A DNA stretch of 64,000 nucleotides from positions 310,001 through 374,000 of the forward strand of contig NZ_BMDG01000002.1 in assembly GCF_014635665.1 (NCBI RefSeq). Direction: 5' to 3'. The stretch comes from Isoptericola cucumis. Lineage in GTDB: Bacteria; Actinomycetota; Actinomycetes; Actinomycetales; Cellulomonadaceae. Of this stretch, positions 9,581 through 17,685 are shown piece by piece; within the stretch, counting starts at the first letter, position 1; every line of letters begins with the position of its first letter. A program made the translations under genes and the position numbers. A model generated the notes under the pieces. That model saw only the letters and a program-made list of their open reading frames with translations. It searched no databases and had not been told where the DNA came from.

Positions 9581-10476
9581 GAGCCCGCCACCGCTGCCCT
9601 GGAGCGAACGGCGGCCCTCGACACGTCGGCGGCCTGCACGAGACCGCTCACCGCGGTGGAGAGCGCGAAGCGCAGCCAGATGCCCAGGACGACGCCTGCG
9701 TCGACCAGCGGGTGCCCCCGCTGATGCTTGAGGTAGAAGAGCACCATGCTGCGGTGGAAGTGGAAGTTCAGCCGCAACGGTCGTGTGCGGCCGGACGAAC
9801 CTCCCTTGAGGTGCGTCGCGGAGACCCGGCCGTCGTAGACGATCCTCCAACCCTGGGACCGCATCCGCACGCACCAGTCCAGGTCTTCGGCGTACATCCA
9901 GAACCGCCCGTCGAGGGGACCGACCTCGCGGACAGCCTCGGAGCGGACGAGCATGAAGGCCCCGTTCACGGCTTCGACATCGGCGACGTCGAACTCGCCG
10001 ACGTCCGGCGCGGTGTACGCGGTGCCGGTGCGTCCGACGAGCCTGAGGGCGAAGTACCGGGCAGCGGTCCAGGGCCTAGGGATCCGTCTCTTGGCAGCAT
10101 GGTCGAGCGTTCCGTCGGCCGTGACGAGCCGGCATCCCACGATGCCCACGTCGGGCGCCCCGTCCATCCCGTCGAGGAGCTGATCGAGGATTCCGGGAGA
10201 TATCTCGGTGTCGGGATTGAGGAGAAGCACGTAATCGGCAGAGATGTCGGAAAGGACCTCATTGTTCGCCACCGCGAAGCCGTCGTTCGACTTCCGGCGG
10301 TGCAGGATGAACTCCGGAAATCGTGCCGCCACCACATCGGGGGTGTCGTCGGGGGAGCAGTTGTCGACGACATGCACCGTCGTTTTATCCGGTGCAGAGA
10401 GGCGGACCGAGGAAAGGCACCGTGCGACAAGATCGGGCCGCCCGTAGGTCACCACGATGATCTGAAGCCGATCCAC
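9577..10476 (-). CDS. Family 2 glycosyltransferase (rhamnosyltransferase-like)
   Basis: First gene of the leftward EPS operon, 299 residues. The GTG start at 10476 has AGGAGG eight bases upstream. Motifs: IIVVTYGRPDLVARCL at the N-terminus, VVDNCSPDDT for the nucleotide, LLNPDTEI for the metal-binding DxD equivalent, and MYAEDLDWCVRMR for the catalytic base. These are typical of the WbbL/rhamnosyltransferase GT2 subgroup. A hydrophobic helix near the C-terminus may tether it to the membrane. A probable promoter (TAGTGT, minus strand 10532-10537) lies 56 bp upstream, divergent from the BY-kinase gene. Confidence 0.88.
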   Translation of the reverse strand: MDRLQIIVVTYGRPDLVARCLSSVRLSAPDKTTVHVVDNCSPDDTPDVVAARFPEFILHRRKSNDGFAVANNEVLSDISADYVLLLNPDTEISPGILDQLLDGMDGAPDVGIVGCRLVTADGTLDHAAKRRIPRPWTAARYFALRLVGRTGTAYTAPDVGEFDVADVEAVNGAFMLVRSEAVREVGPLDGRFWMYAEDLDWCVRMRSQGWRIVYDGRVSATHLKGGSSGRTRPLRLNFHFHRSMVLFYLKHQRGHPLVDAGVVLGIWLRFALSTAVSGLVQAADVSRAAVRSRAAVAGS

Positions 10477-10531
10477 GGGACTGACCTCCTCGACGCGTCG
10501 CCGAGCATTTCGAGCCGAGCGGGACGATGTC

Positions 10532-10596
10532 ACACTATCCACGCACCACAGCGAGTGCAGCGTGAGCGCGCGGTGCGCACCCTTCGCAGTTAGGCT
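10532..10596. promoter_or_regulatory. Divergent promoter region between EPS glycosyltransferase operon and BY-kinase gene
   Basis: The 198-bp gap between the two EPS units carries TAGTGT on the minus strand (10532-10537), a -10 candidate for the glycosyltransferase operon. TAGGCT on the plus strand (10591-10596) is a -10 candidate for the kinase gene. Both fit the actinobacterial TANNNT pattern. No clear -35 elements or operators were recognised. Confidence 0.4.
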
Positions 10597-10674
10597 CGCT
10601 GATGGTTCAACTTCGACAATCCGACCGACGTGCGACGACTCGGGTGGTTCGAGCGAGGTGACGACGGGGGTGCC

Positions 10675-12138
10675 ATGGGGCTGGCCGAGTATCTGAGCGT
10701 CCTCCGTAAGCACTGGCTCGTGATCGCCATCTCGGCGGTTGCGGGGATCGTTCTTGCGGGACTGCTGTCGACCGCCACCACTCCGCAGTACCAGGCCCAG
10801 TCCCAGGTCTTCGTGTCGACACGGTCGGGAGAGTCTCTGGGTGACCTCGTCGCCGGGAACTCCTTCACCGCGAACCAGGTCTCGTCCTACACGGCGTTGG
10901 TGTCGAGCCCTCGAGTTCTCCAGCCGGTGATCGACGAGCTCGGGCTGGCAGACTCCGTCGACACCTTGGCGGAGAGGGTGACAGCGGAATCCCCCGAGGA
11001 GACTGTTCTCATCACCATCAGCGTCACCGATCCACAACCGCAGGGTGCGGCCGAGACGGCGGACGCGATCGCATCGAGCCTTGCGACCGTCGTCGCCGAG
11101 CTGGAGCGCCCTTCGGGCGGCGAACCCTCGCCGGTCCAGATCAGCACGGTCCGGGAGGCGCAGGTCCCGGAAGGCCCCGTCACGCCGCGCACGACGTTGA
11201 ACGTCGCGTTGGGCCTCGCCCTCGGTCTCCTCATCGGCGTGGGCATCGCGGTGCTCCGAGCGACCCTCGACACCCGTGTGCGGTCGGACGAGGACGTCCG
11301 TGCTCTGACCGATGCACCGCTGCTCGGGACGATCGCGTTCGACGAAGAAGCGGTGAGCCAGCCGCTCATCGTCCAGGGCAGCCCGCACAGCCGTCGCGCC
11401 GAGTCGTTCCGGAGGCTCCGGACCAACCTGCAGTTCCTCGAGTTCGACGACGACCGACGGCGGGTGCTGGTCACCTCCTCGCTCCCGGGGGAAGGGAAGT
11501 CCACCACCGCGATCAACCTCGCCATCACCTTGGCGCACGCGGGTACGCGGGTCGTGCTCGTGGACGGAGACCTGCGACGTCCGAGCGTGTCCCGGTACCT
11601 CGGTCTCGAGGGGTCCGTGGGTCTGACGACCGTGCTCATCGGACGGGTGCCCCTGGAAGCAGCGGTGCAACCGTGGGGAGACACCAACCTGTTCGTGCTC
11701 CCGAGCGGGGAGATCCCCCCGAACCCGAGCGAGCTCCTGGGCTCGGCGCAGATGGAACGGCTGGTCGCCCAGCTCGACGAACAGTACGAGGTGGCCGTGA
11801 TCGACAGCGCCCCGCTCCTTCCGGTCACCGACAGCGCGGTGCTCGCGAGGCTCACCGGCGGGACGATCCTGGTCGTCAGGGCGGGCGAGATCCACAACGC
11901 CCAGGTGCAACAGGCACTCCGCGTCCTGTCGACCGGCGGGGCAAGTCTCCACGGGGTCGTGCTGAACGGGGTGGCACAGTCCGATGCGTCGGAGTATCGC
12001 TACCAGTACTACGAGCAGGACGGTGGGTCCGACGGCAGATCAGGGGTCGGTGCACCGAGCCACCCGGGGGACCAGATGCTGCACGGGGCGCACTCCTCCG
12101 GTCGTACTCGTAGCCGGGTCGGGCTCGGAGGACCGTGA
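10675..12138 (+). CDS. Polysaccharide co-polymerase with tyrosine autokinase domain (Wzz/BY-kinase)
   Basis: Controls chain length and export of the polysaccharide through cycles of tyrosine autophosphorylation. The 487-residue protein starts with a Wzz domain (MGLAEYLSVLRKHW, helices near 15-38 and 175-198). The cytoplasmic kinase follows: Walker A LPGEGKST (residues 270-277), Walker A' VLVDGDLRRPS, and Walker B VAVIDSAPLLPV. The C-terminus has a tyrosine cluster SEYRYQYYEQD (Tyr 441, 443, 445, 446), the expected autophosphorylation tail. ATG 10675 is chosen because it begins the Wzz domain; an in-frame start 15 codons upstream has no conserved sequence. Fusion of Wzz and kinase is the usual actinobacterial/proteobacterial arrangement. 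The likely antagonist is the phosphatase at 1201-1785. Confidence 0.92.
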   Translation: MGLAEYLSVLRKHWLVIAISAVAGIVLAGLLSTATTPQYQAQSQVFVSTRSGESLGDLVAGNSFTANQVSSYTALVSSPRVLQPVIDELGLADSVDTLAERVTAESPEETVLITISVTDPQPQGAAETADAIASSLATVVAELERPSGGEPSPVQISTVREAQVPEGPVTPRTTLNVALGLALGLLIGVGIAVLRATLDTRVRSDEDVRALTDAPLLGTIAFDEEAVSQPLIVQGSPHSRRAESFRRLRTNLQFLEFDDDRRRVLVTSSLPGEGKSTTAINLAITLAHAGTRVVLVDGDLRRPSVSRYLGLEGSVGLTTVLIGRVPLEAAVQPWGDTNLFVLPSGEIPPNPSELLGSAQMERLVAQLDEQYEVAVIDSAPLLPVTDSAVLARLTGGTILVVRAGEIHNAQVQQALRVLSTGGASLHGVVLNGVAQSDASEYRYQYYEQDGGSDGRSGVGAPSHPGDQMLHGAHSSGRTRSRVGLGGP

Positions 12139-12141
12139 CCA

Positions 12142-12831
12142 TCAACGGGCGGGTGAGGTGGCCCGGGGCAGCCAGACCGTCGTCTGGGCCGCCTTCGACT
12201 TGCTCGGCGCAAGGCCCCGGATCGTGACGTGACGGTGCCTGCGGGCGAGCTCGAACGTGGGGGCGTACCGCGACCTCTCGGAGTCGTCGAGCAGCAGCAT
12301 GCCTCCGGGACGGACCTTGGGCAGCGCGTGCTCGAAGCACCGGACGCGCTGCCTGCCGTCAACGACGACGACGTCGAAGTGCTCGTCGGGGTAGTCGTCG
12401 ATCGCGGGAACGTAGTCGGCGTAGTCGTCGGCGGCGCTCCTGACGAGGAGGTCGACGTTCGAAAGGGCGGCCGTCCGTTCCCGTAGTGCCTCCGCCCACT
12501 CCGGGTCGTGCTCGACCGTCACCACCTCGCCGGCCCGTTCTGCCATCCACAGCGTCGAGCCGCCGCCCCCGTACTCGAAGACCGAGGACTCGGGGGTGAG
12601 CACCTCGTCGAGCCGGTCGATGATCTGGAAGGGTAGCCAGGGGAGCCTGAGCTCCAGGGTGGTGCGCTCGACCGTGGGGATCCATCGTCCGAGGTAGCCG
12701 ACCTGGCGCGGGTCCCGGACGATCTGGCCTCCGACGCGAGCTGCGCCGCGGACCGCGATCCACAGTCGTCCCGGGTCGCGGACGAGCATCTTGGCAACGC
12801 GCGACGACGCCGAGGTTGACTCTCGCAGCAT
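12142..12831 (-). CDS. Class I SAM-dependent methyltransferase-like protein
   Basis: A 229-residue soluble protein. The segment SSVFEYGGGGSTLWMA (about 79-94) matches SAM-binding motif I, VVTVEHDPEW is the motif with the acidic ribose-binding residue, and HFDVVVVDGRQR and RPGGMLLLDDSER are motifs IV and V. Such proteins occur in capsule loci, where they may O-methylate a sugar, but the substrate is unknown. The 3' end is 3 bp from the convergent kinase stop. The start ATG at 12831 lies 7 nt after TACAGT, so its message is probably leaderless. Confidence 0.75.
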   Translation of the reverse strand: MLRESTSASSRVAKMLVRDPGRLWIAVRGAARVGGQIVRDPRQVGYLGRWIPTVERTTLELRLPWLPFQIIDRLDEVLTPESSVFEYGGGGSTLWMAERAGEVVTVEHDPEWAEALRERTAALSNVDLLVRSAADDYADYVPAIDDYPDEHFDVVVVDGRQRVRCFEHALPKVRPGGMLLLDDSERSRYAPTFELARRHRHVTIRGLAPSKSKAAQTTVWLPRATSPAR

Positions 12832-12838
12832 GGATTCG

Positions 12839-12844
12839 ACTGTA
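12839..12844 (-). promoter_or_regulatory. -10 box of a probable leaderless promoter
   Basis: TACAGT on the minus strand ends 7 nt before the ATG at 12831, placing the transcription start at or next to the start codon. No ribosome site is present in the gap. Confidence 0.45.
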
Positions 12845-12919
12845 CGAGCGCGTGCTCAGCGGCGCGCGCTCAGAACGTCGGTATCGCAAGGCCTCGCGGC
12901 ATTCCCGTCCCGATCTAAG

Positions 12920-13750
12920 TCATTTCGTCCCGACAAAGACGCGTTCGCCACGGACCAGGCCGTATCGTCGGCAGTCCGCCGGGCTGGCGACGAATTCGGA
13001 GAGCTCGAATCCCGCGGACTTGATCCGGTCGCGCAAGTCTTTGCCGAAATACCGGACATGGTCGGTCTGACCGAACTCGATCTTGCGCTCCCGGGCGTCC
13101 GTCACGCCGGTGTTCTCATGGCTGCGGTCCCAACCCTCCACGATGGGAACCATCACGATCAGGCGGCCCCCGGGAGCCAGGACGCGGTACAGCTCCCTGA
13201 GAGCCGATCGGTCGTCGACGTGTTCCAGGACGTGTGAGCACACGATCGCGTCGAAGGAGTCGTCTTCGAGGTCGATCGCCTCGATGTCGACTCGGATGTC
13301 CGCGACGGTCTCGTCGATGTCCGCGGACACGACGAGGCCCGGCGAGATCTCGTGGAGAAGCTGCGCTACCTGCATCTCGGGAGCGAAATGGAGGACGCGA
13401 TCGCCCGGCGCGACGAGCGCTTGCCGCTGGACGGCGAGCAGGAGGAGCCGGTGTCGTTCGAACGACCGGCAGACCCGGCACTTGGCGTCGAGCCGCGGCG
13501 GGTCGCCCGCGGGCGAGAATCTTCCTCGATATCCGCAGAACGGACACTCGCGTGGTGCGACACCCCGGAGCATCCGGACGGTCGACCGCGCGACGAACCT
13601 CGCGTCTGCCGCGACGCTCCGGACCTGACCTGCGGCACGTCGCCTTCGCGGGGTCGACTGCGATGGTCGTACGGACCGCACGTGCGCCACTTGTTTTGAT
13701 TCCATGCCACCGGCCTTCGCGCGTGTCGCCTGTGATTGGTGTGCGTGCAT
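12920..13750 (-). CDS. SAM-dependent methyltransferase with N-terminal zinc-knuckle
   Basis: Predicted 276-residue enzyme. After a basic N-terminus, two Cys pairs (CPFC at about 69-72 and CRVC at about 91-94) form a zinc knuckle resembling that of capsular/NodS-like methyltransferases. The catalytic part has DRVLHFAPEMQ (motif I), SADIDET, FDAIVCSHVLEHVDD (motif IV) and RVLAPGGRLIVMVP (motif VI), i.e. the Methyltransf_11 type. The end of the protein includes a DHVRYFG segment common to sugar or lipid methyltransferases. An alternative ATG at 13705 would remove 15 residues; neither start has a strong ribosome site. Probably modifies the polysaccharide, by context only. Confidence 0.75.
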   Translation of the reverse strand: MHAHQSQATRAKAGGMESKQVAHVRSVRPSQSTPRRRRAAGQVRSVAADARFVARSTVRMLRGVAPRECPFCGYRGRFSPAGDPPRLDAKCRVCRSFERHRLLLLAVQRQALVAPGDRVLHFAPEMQVAQLLHEISPGLVVSADIDETVADIRVDIEAIDLEDDSFDAIVCSHVLEHVDDRSALRELYRVLAPGGRLIVMVPIVEGWDRSHENTGVTDARERKIEFGQTDHVRYFGKDLRDRIKSAGFELSEFVASPADCRRYGLVRGERVFVGTK

Positions 13751-13954
13751 TTCGTCAGCCCACCGGAGGGAGACAATTCATTCCCGTCGATGTCCGGCAT
13801 TCCCGCTGCAGCGAGCGTATCGCCGGACCTCGAGTTCGACCTCCCAGGGGAATTACGACACATGGATTGCGGCACACCGTTCGTGGCGCCGATGTCGAGT
13901 GCCGGAGGTAGTGTCGGCAGACGCCTGCCTCGGCAGCCGACGGGAGGTGCGCAG

Positions 13955-14515
13955 GTGCGGATCTGGCCGAGCTCCGGGGGCGCCACCGTGGGCCGACGCA
14001 GACAACACGGTGTTCGTTCCGCGCTCGTGCTGGTCCCCGCGGCCGTCGGCCTGTTCGTGGGCTGCGGCCTCACCGGCGGGCCGCCAGAGAGGACGGGTCC
14101 GTCCACGCCGCCGGGTCGCACCGCATCCGTCACCCCTGCTGCCGACCTCGAGAGGCTGGTGAACGTCGCACGCGAGGACGCGGGCGTCGAGGTGCTGGAG
14201 CACGACGACTGTGCCGCGCGGGTGGCCGCGGAGCGTGCGCAGGCCCTCGTCGGCGCACAGGAACTGACGCACGGTGACCTGGACGACGTGCTCGACGAGT
14301 GCGGCGTCGCGCGGGCGGGCGAGAACCTCGCCCGGTCGGAGCGACCGCCGCAGGAGGTGGTGGACGCGTGGCTCGCTTCGCCGGGGCATGCATCGAACGT
14401 CCGTGACCAGGGCTTCGACCGTGGCGCGGTGGCGTGCGTGCAGGACGGGGAGGCCGAAAAGAGGCCGCAGATGCTGTGCTCGCACGTGTTCCTCGAGAGC
14501 GACGACGCCGACTGA
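13955..14515 (+). CDS. CAP-domain (SCP-like) lipoprotein
   Basis: A 186-residue extracellular protein. The GTG at 13955 is chosen because GGGAGG lies 7 nt upstream; the frame is open further upstream but without a signal peptide. A basic N-terminus and hydrophobic stretch end at LFVGC (Cys 37), an approximate lipobox. The remainder is a bacterial CAP domain: LERLVNVAREDAGV, ELTHGDLDDVLDECG and GENLARSERPPQEVVDAWLASPGHASNV. This preserves the His/Glu/His pattern of the CAP cavity. CAP proteins bind small molecules or lipids, and the bacterial role is mostly unknown. It sits between the capsule methyltransferases and a purine permease. Confidence 0.8.
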   Translation: MRIWPSSGGATVGRRRQHGVRSALVLVPAAVGLFVGCGLTGGPPERTGPSTPPGRTASVTPAADLERLVNVAREDAGVEVLEHDDCAARVAAERAQALVGAQELTHGDLDDVLDECGVARAGENLARSERPPQEVVDAWLASPGHASNVRDQGFDRGAVACVQDGEAEKRPQMLCSHVFLESDDAD

Positions 14516-14567
14516 GCGGCGGCGCCCCTCCGGTGGACCGGCCGATGTGAAATCGGCGTCACGGACG

Positions 14568-14590
14568 GGATTCCATGAAGGAATCCTTCA
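14568..14590. promoter_or_regulatory. Overlapping palindromes upstream of the purine permease
   Basis: Two nested inverted repeats: GGATTCC/GGAATCC (14568-14574 and 14580-14586) and the 15-mer TGAAGGAATCCTTCA (14576-14590, 7-1-7, perfect arms). They cover the first possible ATG (14575) of the permease frame. This favours the downstream ATG at 14614 as the real start and makes the repeat an operator candidate. Confidence 0.4.
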
Positions 14591-14613
14591 CACGGTCTGC
14601 CATGATTCTGCTC

Positions 14614-16077
14614 ATGGCGAACCAGACCACCGCGCCGCCGGCAGGCGACCTGAGCGCGATCGACCGCTTCTTCAAGATCACCGAGCGAGGCTCGACCATC
14701 GGGTCGGAGATCCGCGGCGGGCTGGTGACGTTCTTCGCGATGAGCTACATCATCGTGCTGAACCCGCTGATCATCGGCACGGTGCCGGACGGCACGGGCC
14801 AGGTGCTCGGCGGCGGTGCGGAGGCGACGCCCGAGAGCCTCGCCATGGTCGCGTCCGCCACGGCGCTGGTCGCCGGTGTCGTGACCATCATCATGGGCGT
14901 CGGCGCGAACTACCCCCTCGGCCTCGCGGCGGGCCTGGGCCTCAACGCCGTCGTCGCGTACTCGATCGCCGGCCTGCCGAACGTGACCTGGGCCGACGCG
15001 ATGGGCCTCGTGGTCATCGAGGGCATCATCATCCTGCTCCTGGTGCTCACCGGGTTCCGCGAGGCGGTGTTCCGGGCCGTCCCGGTGGAGCTCAAGACGG
15101 CGATCAGCGTCGGCATCGGCATGTTCATCGCGCTCGTCGGCCTGGTCAACGCCGGCTTCGTCGTGCCGGGCGACGGCACCGTCCTCGCGCTGGGCAACCT
15201 CGGCACCTGGCCGATCCTCGTGTTCGTCGTCGGGCTCGTGCTGACGATCGTGCTGTTCGTGCGCAAGGTCCGCGGCGCCATGCTCGTCGCGATCATCACG
15301 GCGACGGCGCTCGCGGTGGTGCTGGAGAACACGCTGCACATCGGCACCAAGGCCGAGGGCAACCCGAACGGCTTCAACCTCAACGCCCCGGCGTTCGACG
15401 GCGTCGTGACCACGCCCGACCTCGGCCTGATCGGCGAGTTCTCCCTGCTGGGCTCCTTCGAGAACATCGCCGCGGTCTCCGTGGTCCTCATCGTGTTCTC
15501 GCTGCTCATCGCGGACTTCTTCGACACGATGGGCACGATGGTCGCCGTCGGCGGCGAGGCCAAGCTGCTCGACGCCGAGGGGAACCCGCCCCGCACGCGC
15601 GCCATCCTCGTCGCGGACTCCGTGGCCGCCATCGCCGGCGGCGTCGGCAGCACGTCGTCCAACACCGCCTACGTGGAGTCGACGACGGGCGTGGGCGCCG
15701 GCGCCCGCACCGGCTTCGCGGCCGTCGTCACCGGTGTCGCCTTCCTGCTCGCGACCTTCCTGTCGCCGGTGGTCGCACTGGTGCCCTACGAGGCGGCCGC
15801 CCCGGCCCTCGTCTTCGTGGGCTACCTGATGATGGCGCAGGTGGCGGGCATCTCCTGGCGCAACGTGGAGATCGCCATCCCGGCGTTCCTCACGATCATC
15901 ATCATGCCGTTCACCTACTCCATCGCCGACGGCATCGGCGCCGGCTTCATCTCCTTCGTCATCATCAAGCTCGCGCTGGGCAAGGTGCGGCAGATCCACG
16001 CGCTGATGTGGATCGCCGCGGCCATGTTCGTCGTCTACTTCACGCTGGGGCCGATCCAGGCGGCGCTCGGCCTCTGA
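14614..16077 (+). CDS. NCS2-family purine permease (AzgA/PbuG type)
   Basis: Polytopic membrane transporter for hypoxanthine/guanine/adenine by proton symport. The N-terminal motif DRFFKITERGSTIGSEIRGG and the signature MSYIIVLNP are diagnostic of the AzgA-like NCS2 branch. Later motifs include YPLGLAAGLGLNA and the substrate-site segment DFFDTMGTMVAVG, with GSTSSNTAYVESTTGVGAGA. 487 residues and about 12-14 helices match the family. ATG 14614 is chosen because an upstream in-frame ATG (14575) lies inside a palindrome and the conserved part starts shortly after 14614. The CATGAT hexamer 7 nt upstream could be a leaderless -10. Confidence 0.9.
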   Translation: MANQTTAPPAGDLSAIDRFFKITERGSTIGSEIRGGLVTFFAMSYIIVLNPLIIGTVPDGTGQVLGGGAEATPESLAMVASATALVAGVVTIIMGVGANYPLGLAAGLGLNAVVAYSIAGLPNVTWADAMGLVVIEGIIILLLVLTGFREAVFRAVPVELKTAISVGIGMFIALVGLVNAGFVVPGDGTVLALGNLGTWPILVFVVGLVLTIVLFVRKVRGAMLVAIITATALAVVLENTLHIGTKAEGNPNGFNLNAPAFDGVVTTPDLGLIGEFSLLGSFENIAAVSVVLIVFSLLIADFFDTMGTMVAVGGEAKLLDAEGNPPRTRAILVADSVAAIAGGVGSTSSNTAYVESTTGVGAGARTGFAAVVTGVAFLLATFLSPVVALVPYEAAAPALVFVGYLMMAQVAGISWRNVEIAIPAFLTIIIMPFTYSIADGIGAGFISFVIIKLALGKVRQIHALMWIAAAMFVVYFTLGPIQAALGL

Positions 16078-16129
16078 CCTGAGGGCCGACCACCTGGGAC
16101 CGTCGTCGCCCCGGGGAGTGCCCGCGCCC

Positions 16130-16135
16130 TAGGCT
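16130..16135 (+). promoter_or_regulatory. -10 box candidate for the UDP-glucose dehydrogenase gene
   Basis: TAGGCT lies 60 bp before the GTG at 16196 in the 118-bp gap after the permease. No convincing -35 was seen. Confidence 0.3.
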
Positions 16136-16195
16136 GAGCGCGACACCGCCCGGACAGGCCTGCCCGGGCGGCGCCTGCGACGAAGGGCGGCACGC

Positions 16196-17509
16196 GTGAA
16201 GGTCTCGGTGATCGGCCTCGGTTACCTCGGGGCGGTCCACGCCGCGAGCATGGCGAGCCTGGGGCACGACGTCGTGGGGGTCGACGTGGACGCCGGCCGC
16301 GTGGCGGCGCTCGCGGCCGGCAAGGCCCCGTTCTTCGAGCCAGGGCTGGACGACCTGCTGGCCCGGGTCGAGGCCACGGGGCGGCTCACCGTGTCCACCG
16401 ACATGTCGGCGGTCGCGGGCGCCCGGGTGCACTTCATGTGCGTCGGGACGCCGCAGCGCGACGACGGCAACGCGGCCGACCTGTCCTTCGTCGACACGGC
16501 GACGGCCGCGCTGGCGGCGCACCTCGGCCCGGGGGAGGTGGTCGCGGGCAAGTCGACGGTCCCGGTGGGGACGGCGGCGCGCCTGGCCGAGGCGGTGGCG
16601 GCCGCGGCGCCGGGCGCCGTCCTCGCGTGGAACCCGGAGTTCCTGCGCGAGGGCCTCGCCGTGCAGGACACGCTGCACCCCGACCGGCTGGTCTACGGGG
16701 TCCCCGAGGGCCCGGCGGGGGAGCGCGCGGCGGCGGCCCTCGACGAGGTGTACGCCGCGCCCCTGGCCGAGGGCGTGCCGCGCATCGTCACCGACTACCC
16801 GACGGCGGAGCTCGTCAAGGTGGCGGCCAACTCGTTCCTCGCCACCAAGATCTCCTTCATCAACGCGATGGCGGAGCTCTGCGAGGTCGCCGGGGGAGAC
16901 GTGACCCGGCTGGCCGACGCCATCGGGCACGACGCGCGCATCGGCCGCCGCTTCCTCAACGCCGGGCTCGGCTTCGGCGGCGGCTGCCTGCCCAAGGACA
17001 TCCGCGCCTTCATGGCACGCGCCGACGAGCTCGGGGCGGGTGACGCCGTCGCGTTCCTCGGCGAGGTGGACGCCATCAACACCCGCCGCCGGGCACGCAT
17101 GGTCGAGCTGGCGACCGAGGTGCTCGGGGGCATGGTCGACGGCGCCGAGGTGACCGTGCTGGGGGCCGCGTTCAAGCCCGACAGCGACGACGTGCGCGAC
17201 TCCCCGGCGCTCGACGTGGCGACGCGGCTCGCCGAGCTCGGTGCGGCCGTCACGGTGCACGACCCGCAGGCGATCGACAACGCGCGCGCCAAGCGGCCCG
17301 ACCTGCGGTACGAGCGCGACCTCGAGGAGGCCCTCGCCGGCGCGGACGCCGTCCTCGTGCTGACGGAGTGGCAGGACTACAAGGAGCTGGACCCGGAGCG
17401 CGTGGGCGTCCTCGTCGCGCAGCGCACGGTGCTCGACGGTCGCAACGCGCTGAGCCGGTCCGCGTGGACCGCGGCGGGCTGGCGGTACCGCGCCCTCGGC
17501 AGGCGCTGA
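16196..17509 (+). CDS. ugd: UDP-glucose 6-dehydrogenase
   Basis: Oxidises UDP-glucose to UDP-glucuronate with two NAD+, giving the acidic sugar donor for the exopolysaccharide. Domains: N-terminal NAD-binding Rossmann fold (VIGLGYLGAVHA; DVDAGRV), central helical dimer domain with the catalytic cysteine in GFGGGCLPKD (Cys 264), and C-terminal UDP-binding domain (GAAFKPDSDDVRDSPAL; LTEWQDYKELDP). 437 residues is the usual length. GTG at 16196 is supported by GAAGGG upstream. A GDP-mannose dehydrogenase is possible but the sequence layout fits the UDP-glucose type better. Confidence 0.9.
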   Translation: MKVSVIGLGYLGAVHAASMASLGHDVVGVDVDAGRVAALAAGKAPFFEPGLDDLLARVEATGRLTVSTDMSAVAGARVHFMCVGTPQRDDGNAADLSFVDTATAALAAHLGPGEVVAGKSTVPVGTAARLAEAVAAAAPGAVLAWNPEFLREGLAVQDTLHPDRLVYGVPEGPAGERAAAALDEVYAAPLAEGVPRIVTDYPTAELVKVAANSFLATKISFINAMAELCEVAGGDVTRLADAIGHDARIGRRFLNAGLGFGGGCLPKDIRAFMARADELGAGDAVAFLGEVDAINTRRRARMVELATEVLGGMVDGAEVTVLGAAFKPDSDDVRDSPALDVATRLAELGAAVTVHDPQAIDNARAKRPDLRYERDLEEALAGADAVLVLTEWQDYKELDPERVGVLVAQRTVLDGRNALSRSAWTAAGWRYRALGRR

Positions 17510-17588
17510 GGGGCCCCCGGTCGCCACCCCGCGGCCGCGGGAGCCGGCGTCCCGGCTGTGGCCCGGGTCTCTCCACGGGTGGGAATAG

Positions 17589-17613
17589 AACGATTCGATC
17601 GTTGGTTGACCAA
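17589..17613. promoter_or_regulatory. Two adjacent palindromes upstream of an MFS exporter
   Basis: AACGAT-TCG-ATCGTT (17589-17603) is immediately followed by TTGGTTGACCAA (17602-17613, 5-2-5). They lie 73-97 bp before the exporter ATG in an otherwise GC-rich gap. The spacing is typical of a repressor operator (MarR or TetR size), but no such regulator gene is adjacent. Confidence 0.4.
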
Positions 17614-17685
17614 GGCGTCCACCCCCCCGAGGAACAGGAGTCCTGTGGCACCCGTGAGTGACGACCACCTCCGGAGCATCGACCG

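Noticed and set aside
13366-15999. An 877-codon minus-strand open frame
   Set aside because: It lies antisense to the CAP lipoprotein and the purine permease, and its sequence is His/Arg/Asp-rich low complexity without domains.
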